Assembly: GCA_964634795.1 (NCBI GenBank) | Contig: CAZWLL010000078.1 | Coordinates: 1-5,784 of the forward strand | Direction of reading: 5' to 3' | Length of the DNA: 5,784 bases | Source: UMGS1696 sp964634795 | GTDB lineage: Bacteria; Bacillota; Clostridia; Oscillospirales; CAG-272 | Part shown: positions 1 to 5,784 of the stretch, in pieces | Position numbering within the stretch: position 1 is the first letter of the stretch | Layout: each line of letters begins with the position of its first letter | Position numbers and translations under genes: made by a program | Notes under the pieces: model-generated | Databases searched by the model: none | What the model saw: only the letters and a program-made list of their open reading frames with translations | Told to the model about the DNA's origin: nothing

Positions 1-58
1 TTCAAACGTCAGAGACGTTTGAAAATTGCCATTCGGCAAACGAGCAAACTCCGTTCTT
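1..58. repeat. Structured repeat, copy 1 (cut by window edge)
   Basis: The copy begins with a perfect hairpin, ttcaaacgtc (1-10) and gacgtttgaa (14-23) around the loop aga. A second hairpin follows, ttgcc (26-30) and ggcaa (35-39) around attc, and then gagcaaactc (42-51). It aligns without gaps to copy 2 at an offset of 135 bases. The first stem differs from copy 2 at two base pairs and both partners have changed, so pairing is kept. By analogy with copy 2, gagcaaactc should pair with a left arm just outside the window. The repeat family is not one I recognise, and orientation is undetermined. Confidence 0.7.
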
Positions 59-122
59 GTGGTTTAGATTGACGTCGGCGGATAAGATATGGCTGAATAG
101 TGGAGCAATAAACCGCCTCCCC

Positions 123-194
123 GAGTTTATCCTTTTTCAAACACCATAGGTGTTTGAAAATTGCCATTCGGCAAGCGGATAAACTCCGTTTTTT
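123..194. repeat. Structured repeat, copy 2: three-way-junction fold
   Basis: Three stems nest into a three-way junction. The closing stem is gagtttatcc (123-132) with ggataaactc (177-186), 10 bp perfect. The first arm is 134-145 with 149-160, 12 bp perfect around the loop ata. The second arm is ttgcc (161-165) with ggcaa (170-174) around attc. Bases 159-174 are identical to copy 1. A run of six T (189-194) follows the closing stem, so on the plus strand the element could end transcription arriving from the left. It could equally be a mobile or REP-like intergenic element, or a structured RNA. No function is assigned. Confidence 0.7.
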
Positions 195-245
195 GTCTTA
201 ATAAAAACGGTTAAATTTGATAGTGAAGATATAAAGTGTGTACTC

Positions 246-284
246 AAAAAAATAAGCGTATCGCTCTTGCGAGGATACGCTTAT
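246..284 (-). terminator. Rho-independent terminator of ppdK
   Basis: The inverted repeat ataagcgtatc (252-262) and gatacgcttat (274-284) forms an 11-bp perfect stem. The 11-base interval can add a further CTC/GAG pairing. Read on the minus strand the stem runs directly into seven T (plus-strand A run 246-252). It lies 37 bases past the ppdK stop codon, so it is the natural end of that transcript and suggests ppdK is monocistronic or the last gene of its unit. Confidence 0.92.
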
Positions 285-321
285 CGATTAAGCTGGTTAG
301 CTTTAAGCTATTGCTTTATAT

Positions 322-2951
322 TTATCTGAGAGCTGCCTGAGCTGCTGCGAGTCTTGCGATCGGAACTCTGAAGGGTGAGCAGGATACATAGTCGAGACCG
401 ATTCTGTGGCAGAATTCAACAGATGTCGGGTCGCCGCCGTGTTCGCCGCAGATACCGATGTGGAGCTTCGGGTTAACGGGTCTGCCGAGGTTGATAGCCA
501 TTTCCATGAGCTTGCCAACGCCGACCTGGTCGAGCTTAGCGAAGGGATCGTTTTCGAAGATCTTTGCGTCGTAGTAAGCGTTAAGGAACTTACCTGCGTC
601 GTCACGTGAGAAGCCGTATGTCATCTGTGTAAGGTCGTTTGTACCGAAGCAGAAGAAGTCAGCTTCCTTAGCGATTTCGTCAGCTGTGAGAGCTGCACGA
701 GGAATCTCGATCATTGTACCTACTTCATATTCGAGCTCAACGCCTGCAGCCTTGATTTCTGCGTCAGCTGTCTCTACAACGAAGTTCTTAACGTACTTAA
801 GCTCTTTAACTTCGCCAACAAGCGGAATCATGATTTCGGGCTTAACTGTCCAATCGGGATGAGCCTTCTTAACATTGATAGGGCACGGATAACAGCGGAG
901 GTCTGCATCTTTGCGATTTCGGGATATGTAACTGCAAGACGGCATCCTCTGTGACCCATCATGGGGTTGAACTCGTGGAGGGAAGCGATGATAGCCTTGA
1001 TAGCTTCAACGGACTTGCCCTGAGCCTTAGCGAGAGTAGCTATATCTTCTTCTGTTGTGGGAACGAATTCATGAAGCGGGGGATCAAGGAATCTGATGCA
1101 AACCGGTGTGCCTTCGAGAGCTTCGTAGAGAGCTTCGAAGTCTGCCTGCTGCATAGGAAGAATCTTAGCGAGAGCCTTTTCTCTTTCTTCAACTGTTTCG
1201 GAGCAGATCATTTCACGGAACGCGTCGATTCTGCCTTCGCCGAAGAACATATGCTCTGTACGGCAGAGACCGATACCTTCAGCGCCGAGCTCACGTGCCT
1301 TCTTAGCATCGCGAGGTGTATCGGCGTTTGTACGAACCTTGAGCTTTCTGTACTTGTCAGCCCAGCCCATGATACGACCGAACTCGCCTACGATAGCGGC
1401 GTCAACTGTGGGGATGATACCGTCGTAGATGTTGCCTGTAGAACCGTCGATGGAGATGAAGTCGCCTTCGTGGAATGTCTTTCCGCCGAGAGTGAACTTC
1501 TTGTTTTCTTCATCCATGTTGATTTCGGAGCATCCGGATACGCAGCAGGATCCCATACCACGAGCTACAACTGCGGCATGAGATGTCATACCGCCGCGAA
1601 CTGTGAGGATACCCTGAGCGGCCTTCATACCTTCGATATCTTCGGGAGATGTTTCAAGACGAACGAGGACAACCTTTTCGCCTCTTGCCTTCCATTCCTT
1701 AGCGTCTTCTGCGGAGAATACTATCTTACCGCAAGCAGCGCCGGGGGAAGCACCGAGACCCTTGCCGATGGGGTTGGCAGCCTTAAGTGCCTTAGCATCG
1801 AACTGGGGATGGAGAAGTGTGTCGAGGTTACGGGGATCTATCATAAGAACAGCTTCCTGTTCGGTTCTCATGCCTTCGTCAACGAGGTCGCAAGCAATCT
1901 TGAGAGCGGCTTTAGCTGTTCTCTTACCGTTACGAGTCTGGAGCATGTAGAGCTTGCCGTTTTCAACTGTGAATTCCATATCCTGCATATCGCGGTAGTG
2001 GTTTTCGAGAGTCTTGCAAACGTCAACGAACTGGTTGTATGCTTCGGGGAACATTTCTTCCATTTGAGCTATCGGCATAGGAGTACGAACGCCTGCAACA
2101 ACGTCTTCGCCCTGTGCGTTAACAAGGAATTCACCCATAAGCTTCTTTTCGCCTGTAGCAGGGTCACGTGTGAATGCAACGCCTGTACCGGAGTTGTTGT
2201 TAAGGTTACCGAATACCATAGGCATTACGTTAACTGCGGTACCCCATGAATAAGGAATATCGTTGTCGCGGCGGTATACGTTTGCTCTGGGGTTATCCCA
2301 TGAACGGAATACGGCGCGGATTGCTTCGTAAAGCTGTACCTTAGGATCTGACGGGAAATCTTCGCCGATCTTAGCCTTGTATTCGGCCTTGAACTGGCTT
2401 GCGAGTTCCTTGAGGTCATCGGCGGTAAGATCGACGTCAAACTTAACGCCTTTCTTTTCCTTCATAGCATCGATGAGCTGCTCGAAATATTTCTTGCCGA
2501 CTTCCATAACAACGTCGGAGAACATCTGGATGAATCTTCTGTATGAGTCGTAAACGAATCTCTTGAACTTAGGATCGTCATTGCCCGCGATCATAGCTTC
2601 TACAACCTCATCGTTAAGGCCGAGGTTAAGAATGGTATCCATCATACCGGGCATGGAAGCTCTTGCGCCTGAACGAACGGAAACGAGAAGAGGATTCTTA
2701 AGGTCACCGAACTTCTTGCCGTTGATTTCTTCCATCTTGGCAACATAGAGCATGATTTCGTTCATGATCTCATCATTGATCTTTCTGCCGTCCTCATAGT
2801 ACTGTGTGCAGGCTTCGGTTGTGATGGTGAAGCCCTGAGGAACGGGAAGACCGATATGTGTCATTTCAGCGAGGTTAGCGCCCTTGCCTCCGAGGAGCTC
2901 ACGCATGTTGGCGTTGCCTTCGGAGAAAAGGTAAACATACTTCTTGGACAT
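322..2951 (-). CDS. ppdK: Pyruvate,phosphate dikinase, split by a one-base frameshift
   Basis: The enzyme interconverts pyruvate, ATP and phosphate with PEP, AMP and pyrophosphate in the cytosol; in many anaerobic Clostridia it works in glycolysis or gluconeogenesis beside or instead of pyruvate kinase. The N-terminal nucleotide-binding part (about 1-340) carries SVRSGARASMPGMMDT near 91. The central phosphohistidine domain carries GGMTSHAAV with the catalytic His at about 458 and the Thr two residues earlier that is regulated in the plant enzyme. The C-terminal PEP/pyruvate barrel carries RFLDPPLHEF near 620, FGTNDLTQMT near 769 and GICGEHGGDP with the catalytic Cys at about 835. As read, the first frame runs 707 codons and ends at 828 after about 17 aberrant residues; family sequence stops after Ala690 and resumes in the next frame to the stop at 322. 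One restored base near 881/882 gives 876 residues, the normal family length. The start ATG (2949-2951) follows a strong ribosome binding site. Everything else is intact, so the shift is either very recent or a sequencing error. Confidence 0.95.
877..884 (-). other. Site of the single-base frameshift in ppdK
   Basis: The plus strand reads gatagggc here. In the gene's direction this is GCCCTATC, where the family residues Ala-Ala-Ile (before Asn-Val-Lys-Lys) would need GCCNCTATC, most simply GCCGCTATC. The missing base therefore lies about 881/882. Upstream the frame reads TSAVIRA and downstream it reads INVKKAHPDW, both as expected for the family, so neither side has decayed. The site is not a long homopolymer (three G on the plus strand), and no slippery heptamer of the programmed-frameshift type is evident. 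Confidence 0.85.
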
Positions 2952-2961
2952 ATTAAAATGT

Positions 2962-2967
2962 ACCTCC
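2962..2967 (-). promoter_or_regulatory. Ribosome binding site of ppdK
   Basis: On the minus strand GGAGGT stands 10 bases before the ATG at 2951. It is a near-perfect complement to the 3' end of 16S rRNA. It fixes the start codon, which also gives the N-terminus MSKKYVYLF expected for clostridial PPDK. Confidence 0.9.
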
Positions 2968-3070
2968 GCAATAAATTTATATATTTTTTGCTGACAAAAA
3001 TTATCGGCGCGACGGGAAAAACGCGCAAAAAAAACACGTATATGCCCGCTAAAGCGCGCCCGTTGGGTAT

Positions 3071-3099
3071 ATTATAACACTATTTTCGCTTTATTTCCA
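3071..3099 (-). promoter_or_regulatory. Sigma-A promoter for ppdK
   Basis: On the minus strand the -10 is a perfect TATAAT (plus attata, 3071-3076) preceded by TGT, an extended -10. Exactly 17 bases upstream is TGGAAA (plus tttcca, 3094-3099), a 4/6 match to TTGACA. Transcription would begin near 3064 and give a leader of about 110 bases. A second extended -10 with the same TGTTATAAT string lies at 3142-3150 on the same strand, but without a convincing -35; it may be an additional weak promoter. Confidence 0.75.
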
Positions 3100-3132
3100 T
3101 ATAAAAACGATGGTTTACGAAAAATTTACTTT

Positions 3133-3148
3133 TTATAATGTATTATAA
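3133..3148. promoter_or_regulatory. AT-rich palindrome, possible operator (PerR/Fur-like)
   Basis: TTATAAT and ATTATAA flank a central GT, giving a 7-2-7 inverted repeat. The half-sites equal those of the Bacillus PerR box (TTATAAT, one base, ATTATAA), but the centre here has one extra base. It lies between the two divergent promoters, 33 bases from the ppdK -35 and 37 bases from the sigma -35, which suits an operator or activator site. It also contains TATAAT on both strands, so it may just be promoter-like AT sequence. Confidence 0.35.
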
Positions 3149-3185
3149 CATATGACTGAGTGCGCCATTAAATTTATTCTTTAAG

Positions 3186-3214
3186 TTGACGTGAATGCGC
3201 ATTTATGCTATAAT
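3186..3214 (+). promoter_or_regulatory. Near-consensus sigma-A promoter for the sigma factor gene
   Basis: TTGACG (3186-3191, 5/6), a 17-base spacer and TATAAT (3209-3214, 6/6) with an upstream TG (3206-3207) make a strong extended promoter. The start would be near 3221, 49 bases before the ATG. The spacer holds a perfect 10-base palindrome, aatgcgcatt (3194-3203). A housekeeping-type promoter implies that the sigma factor is made constitutively or under repression, not only by autoregulation. Confidence 0.85.
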
Positions 3215-3269
3215 TGCGGTAAAGATATTCATCAGACAGATTTTGATGATGCGATAGGATACATTAAAA

Positions 3270-3929
3270 ATGCTTTTTGAAATATATAACGCTCTCACTG
3301 CCGATGATGCTGACAGAGAACTGAGGGACGCGATAGACGACAGCGCTGATGTCGACGCGCTCGTCAAGCGTGCGCAGAACGGAGATGACGAAGCTTTTTC
3401 CGCGCTTGTGGAAATATTCGAGAAATTCGTCTACAATACCGCGGTAAGGTATCTCTCCGCGGCCGCGCAGCCTCCCGATGCGGCTGACGATATAGCGCAG
3501 AACTCATTCATCAAGGCGTGGAGATCGCTTCCGTCATTCAGGGGAGAATGCCTTTTTTCCACATGGCTGTTCCGCATTACCGCAAACTCAGCCAGGGATT
3601 ATATAAGGCATAAGAGCAGACACCAAACCGTATCTCTCACATCTTCCGACGACGAGAACGATGACAAGGAATGGGATGTGCCCGTTACCTCGGGAGATGC
3701 CGTCCCGGAGGACTCGCTTGAAAAGAAGGAATTGATTCTCGGAGTTCGGCACGCTATCGAACAGCTCCCCGATGATCAGCGGGCTGTGGTGGTAATGCGC
3801 GATATACACGAGCTTCCCTACAAGACGATAGCGGACGCCCTCGGACTTGAGCTCGGAACGGTAAAATCACGTTTAAACAGAGGAAGAGCGAATCTAAAAA
3901 CAATTTTGAAAAACGGGAACTTTATCTGA
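3270..3929 (+). CDS. ECF-type RNA polymerase sigma factor (sigma-70 family)
   Basis: The 219-residue protein is a two-domain sigma factor that would direct core RNA polymerase to a special promoter set. Region 2 spans about 44-117, with the region 2.2 pattern DDIAQNSFIKAWRSLPSFRG (73-92) and FSTWLFRITANSARDYIR (96-113). After an acidic linker (about 120-150), region 4 spans about 158-212, with LPDDQRAVVVMRDIHELPY and the helix-turn-helix TIADALGLELGTVKSRLNRG (186-205). There is no sigma region 1.1 or 3, which fits the ECF group. About 28 acidic residues precede the usual ECF start and are not typical. No internal Met would allow a shorter start, and ATG 3270 has AGGA 10 bases upstream. The neighbour at 4113 is probably its membrane regulator. 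The ECF subgroup and target promoters cannot be told from the sequence. Confidence 0.92.
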   Translation: MLFEIYNALTADDADRELRDAIDDSADVDALVKRAQNGDDEAFSALVEIFEKFVYNTAVRYLSAAAQPPDAADDIAQNSFIKAWRSLPSFRGECLFSTWLFRITANSARDYIRHKSRHQTVSLTSSDDENDDKEWDVPVTSGDAVPEDSLEKKELILGVRHAIEQLPDDQRAVVVMRDIHELPYKTIADALGLELGTVKSRLNRGRANLKTILKNGNFI

Positions 3930-4030
3930 GCACAGCGCGTCTAAAGCGTATGATTAATAGACAAGATGAAATTCATTAAAATTTGATTAAAAATCACTAC
4001 GGAATACAGTGCTGTTTGAGTAACGAAATG

Positions 4031-4069
4031 TTGACTTTCTAAAGTGCTTGATAACAATGATAGTATTGT
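4031..4069 (+). promoter_or_regulatory. Possible internal promoter and inverted repeat before the membrane protein gene
   Basis: The 183-base gap between the sigma gene and 4113 has TTGACT (4031-4036) and, 16 bases later, AACAAT (4053-4058, 4/6 to TATAAT), a weak sigma-A-like promoter. Overlapping the -10 is the inverted repeat acaat (4054-4058) and attgt (4065-4069) around gatagt. No terminator is seen after the sigma stop, so read-through from 3221 is also likely. Confidence 0.35.
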
Positions 4070-4112
4070 CTGTTGTTTTTGTTCCACGAGATGTAACAGA
4101 GGTGCTTGAAAA

Positions 4113-5429
4113 ATGAAAGAGGTTGCAGAACATAGTGCGGAAAAAAACGGCGACGTTTTTTCCGACGAGGAGATGCGTACGTATGCTTCTCTTCTGAAGG
4201 ATGCGTATCCCGAACCGCGAGGGAATATTAAAGATTCCGTCATGGCGCAGATACGCAGGAATTCATATGCGGAAATTAAAATAAATAAAAAATTAAAAAC
4301 AAGAAGACTGATTGTCAGATACGGCAGCCTTGCCGCGTGCCTTGCGGTAATTACGCTTGCGGGCATTAATATTCTTCCGAGACTTGCCGACAGTACATCG
4401 AGCGACAGCGCGTCCGTTGCCGTGGTTTCAGATGACGCCGCACTCACGGAGGAAGCATATGCCGCCGTGACAGCCGATACAACAGCGGAAGCGGCTGCCG
4501 AGACGACCGCCGCCACAGCTCAAGAGGATGCCGACAGCGCAGACAAAGGCCGTGCCATATTGAAGAATTATTCTCTGTCTATGTTTGTTCCCGTACACGG
4601 AAGCGCGGTAATAGAGGATGAAGAGGAGACTGCTGTGCCTCAGACGGATGATATACCCGAGGACGACAAAACGGTGTCAAACGACGGTACCGAAGAGCTG
4701 CTTGCCGGTGCATACGCAGACGAGGACGGCGTATATTACGGTGCTGTAATAGAGTCGTCGCTTATGGCGTCATCGTTCAGCGGCAATTACGTTTACGTTC
4801 CGACAAAGAACTGCGCTCACTCATCGGTGTTCCGCAATTCGTATCATGATATTCCGAAAAAGCTCATATCAATAGTCGGCGAGGATGAATTCAATGCATG
4901 GGCATTCAGTCTTACTGAAGACGGCGAATGTGCGGTAAATATGGTTTCGTTCTACAGGTATTTCACCGAGGCGGACGACACGTTTGCCGAGGAATTCAGA
5001 GATTTCGCCGAGGGCGACGGAGCGTATTACTGTGATATACCCGATGTATCGCTTTTCGAAGAAGGAAAATGGGACGAAATCGAGGCCTACTACAATAACG
5101 GAGGAAATCCCGAAGAGTCGATTGACGATTATTTCGAGTACAGATTCAAGACCGCTCTGATTACGGAAATCGGAGTATCGTCATACACAAAGTGGCTTGC
5201 CGAAAACGGAATGAATAATATTTCCGATTGGGCAATATCCGATCTTGCAGGTGCGTTTGATATCTCCCTTGACAGACTCGGTGAAATATACGACAGTGAA
5301 AAAGCGGAGTTTGAGAGTGAGTATGCGGATTGCACGCTGTTTGCATATGATTTCGATAAGATAATAACCGACTCCGAGACGGGAGTTATTTACGGCGGAG
5401 AAAAAGACGCCGAATACAGAATTTATTAA
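4113..5429 (+). CDS. Single-pass membrane protein, probable anti-sigma factor with unknown outer domain
   Basis: The 438-residue product has no catalytic motif I recognise. Residues 1-66 are predicted cytosolic: an acidic stretch, then a helical segment (FSDEEMRTYASLLKDAYPEP, 16-35) and a basic end (KINKKLKTRR, 56-65). This is the usual layout of a sigma-binding segment, though the HxxxCxxC zinc motif of ZAS anti-sigma factors is absent. One membrane helix follows (about 67-89), oriented N-in/C-out by the positive-inside rule. Residues 95-145 are a low-complexity Ala/Thr/Ser/Asp/Glu linker, perhaps crossing the wall. The remaining roughly 290 residues are strongly acidic, rich in Tyr/Phe/Trp and Asp/Glu, with Cys at 234, 273, 307 and 407, and resemble no domain I know. 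ATG 4113 follows AGAGGTG (4098-4104) by 8 bases. Position after an ECF sigma gene plus topology supports an anti-sigma/sensor role; this is inference, and a sigma-regulated surface protein is the alternative. Confidence 0.7.
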   Translation: MKEVAEHSAEKNGDVFSDEEMRTYASLLKDAYPEPRGNIKDSVMAQIRRNSYAEIKINKKLKTRRLIVRYGSLAACLAVITLAGINILPRLADSTSSDSASVAVVSDDAALTEEAYAAVTADTTAEAAAETTAATAQEDADSADKGRAILKNYSLSMFVPVHGSAVIEDEEETAVPQTDDIPEDDKTVSNDGTEELLAGAYADEDGVYYGAVIESSLMASSFSGNYVYVPTKNCAHSSVFRNSYHDIPKKLISIVGEDEFNAWAFSLTEDGECAVNMVSFYRYFTEADDTFAEEFRDFAEGDGAYYCDIPDVSLFEEGKWDEIEAYYNNGGNPEESIDDYFEYRFKTALITEIGVSSYTKWLAENGMNNISDWAISDLAGAFDISLDRLGEIYDSEKAEFESEYADCTLFAYDFDKIITDSETGVIYGGEKDAEYRIY

Positions 5430-5440
5430 GGAATACGGTA

Positions 5441-5474
5441 AAAAGGCTGTCCGATCATAATCGGACAGCCTTTT
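5441..5474. terminator. Bidirectional terminator between the convergent genes
   Basis: aaaaggctgtccgat (5441-5455) and atcggacagcctttt (5460-5474) form a perfect 15-bp stem around the loop cata. The plus strand leaves through TTTT, and the minus strand through TTTT plus one more T. It lies 11 bases after the stop of the membrane protein gene and 14 bases beyond the stop of luxS, so it can end both transcripts. Confidence 0.95.
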
Positions 5475-5488
5475 CTCATACTCTGCAT

Positions 5489-5784
5489 TTATGTTCTGTA
5501 TTTAAAATCGTTGACCTTGCTCTTCAGCACGGCAAGGTATTTTGCGCACTCTTCCTTGCCGCGGCTCAATTCAAGCTCGCGGTAGTTGCCGCATTCTATT
5601 TCCGACGCGCCGAAAACGGGACCGTCATACGCGCATATTTTCTCGAGAACATCGATTACTATGCCGAGAACCGTTTCGTCGCTTTCGTTTCGAACAAGAA
5701 GATAGAAGCCCGTGCGGCATCCCATAGGTCCGAAATAAATTACATTGTCCTTAATGCTGCTGTTTCGTACGAAGGTTGCGAATA
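5489..5784 (-). CDS. luxS: S-ribosylhomocysteine lyase LuxS, C-terminal part (runs off the right edge)
   Basis: LuxS splits S-ribosylhomocysteine into homocysteine and DPD, the precursor of the AI-2 signal; it acts in the cytosol as an iron- or zinc-dependent homodimer. The frame is open to the window edge. About 97 residues are visible, of the roughly 150-160 usual. They start FATFVRNSSIKDN and continue through IYFGPMGCRTGFYLLV, the LuxS signature containing the catalytic Cys, to ECGNYREL, whose Cys is the third metal ligand. The HxxEH motif with the other two ligands should lie beyond the edge. The Met of PMGCRTG (5723-5725) is internal and not the start. The stop is at 5489, just before the shared terminator, so luxS ends its transcript here. 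No defect is seen in the visible part. Confidence 0.95.
   Translation of the reverse strand, partial: FATFVRNSSIKDNVIYFGPMGCRTGFYLLVRNESDETVLGIVIDVLEKICAYDGPVFGASEIECGNYRELELSRGKEECAKYLAVLKSKVNDFKYRT

Larger units (their letters stand above)
1..321. other. Gene-free region left of ppdK
   Basis: I find no credible coding frame with a ribosome binding site in this stretch. It contains two copies of a structured repeat (1-58 and 123-194), a spacer between them (59-122), an AT-rich segment (195-245), the ppdK terminator (246-284) and the short ppdK 3' untranslated stretch (285-321). The spacer has short self-complementary pieces: GGTTTA at 61-66 with TAAACC at 109-114, and GGCGG at 77-81 with CCGCC at 113-117. 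These two pairings share bases, so at most one can form. They are short enough to be chance. Confidence 0.7.
2952..3269. other. Divergent control region between ppdK and the sigma factor gene
   Basis: The 318 bases hold no gene. From left to right they contain the ppdK ribosome binding site, a GC-rich leader with an A8 run (T8 in the ppdK transcript, 3027-3034), the ppdK promoter (3071-3099), the AT-rich palindrome (3133-3148), the sigma-gene promoter (3186-3214) and a short sigma leader. That leader contains a weak hairpin, tcatca (3229-3234) with tgatga (3244-3249), just before the sigma ribosome binding site AGGA at 3256-3259. Confidence 0.75.

Noticed and set aside
1..194. The two hairpin repeats as a CRISPR array
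   Set aside because: There are only two copies with diverged stems, the spacer length is not of CRISPR type, and no cas gene is nearby.
1..194. The repeats as ends of an IS200/IS605-type insertion sequence
   Set aside because: Subterminal hairpins of that kind came to mind, but there is no transposase or remnant between or beside the copies, and both copies point the same way.
322..945. The C-terminal ppdK fragment as an independent gene starting at its own ATG (943-945)
   Set aside because: Its first ~22 residues are out-of-frame translation of the upstream part of ppdK and match nothing in the family. Homology begins exactly where the other frame stops, so it is one gene with a shift.
951..2249. 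A 432-codon open frame on the plus strand opposite ppdK
   Set aside because: It lies wholly antisense to a gene with clear family identity, has no ribosome binding site, and its product is a Cys- and Ser-rich composition typical of the reverse frame of a biased gene.
3941..4516. A 191-codon minus-strand frame overlapping the start of the membrane protein gene
   Set aside because: Its Ala/Ser-rich beginning is the reverse reading of the low-complexity linker of the plus-strand gene. It has no convincing ribosome binding site, whereas the plus-strand gene has a good start, a membrane helix and an ending at a terminator.
5542..5727. A 61-codon plus-strand frame opposite luxS
   Set aside because: It is the shadow of the LuxS coding sequence, with an Arg-rich composition and no start signals.

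Overview
The window looks like a chromosomal piece of a low-to-moderate-GC Firmicute of the class Clostridia, probably a gut or rumen Oscillospiraceae/Ruminococcaceae-type organism. This is inferred from a clostridial-type pyruvate,phosphate dikinase, strong GGAGG-type ribosome binding sites, sigma-A promoters with extended -10 elements, and a Firmicute-type LuxS. No phage, transposase, CRISPR or RNA gene is recognisable.

Layout. Positions 1-321 hold no gene. They contain two copies, 135 bases apart, of a structured repeat whose hairpin stem differs by compensatory changes, followed by a Rho-independent terminator (246-284) that serves the leftward gene. Positions 322-2951 (minus strand) encode pyruvate,phosphate dikinase (ppdK), complete from start to stop except for one missing base near 881/882 that splits the frame about 80% of the way along. 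Positions 2952-3269 form a divergent control region. It holds the ppdK ribosome binding site, a GC-rich leader, the ppdK promoter, an AT-rich palindrome resembling a PerR/Fur-family box, and a near-consensus promoter pointing right.

The rightward unit has two genes: an ECF-type sigma-70 family factor (3270-3929) and, after a 183-base gap, a single-pass membrane protein of 438 residues (4113-5429). The second protein has a short basic cytosolic N-terminal part and a large acidic outer part of unknown fold, and is most likely the cognate anti-sigma or sensor protein. A 15-bp perfect-stem terminator (5441-5474) separates this unit from the convergent luxS (5489 to beyond the right edge), seen only as its C-terminal two-thirds.

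Functionally, ppdK is central carbon metabolism (PEP/pyruvate interconversion with PPi) and luxS belongs to the activated methyl cycle and AI-2 formation. The sigma/membrane-protein pair is the regulatory and least understood part. The points most worth checking are the ppdK frameshift, the covarying repeat, and the unknown outer domain of the sigma-linked membrane protein.
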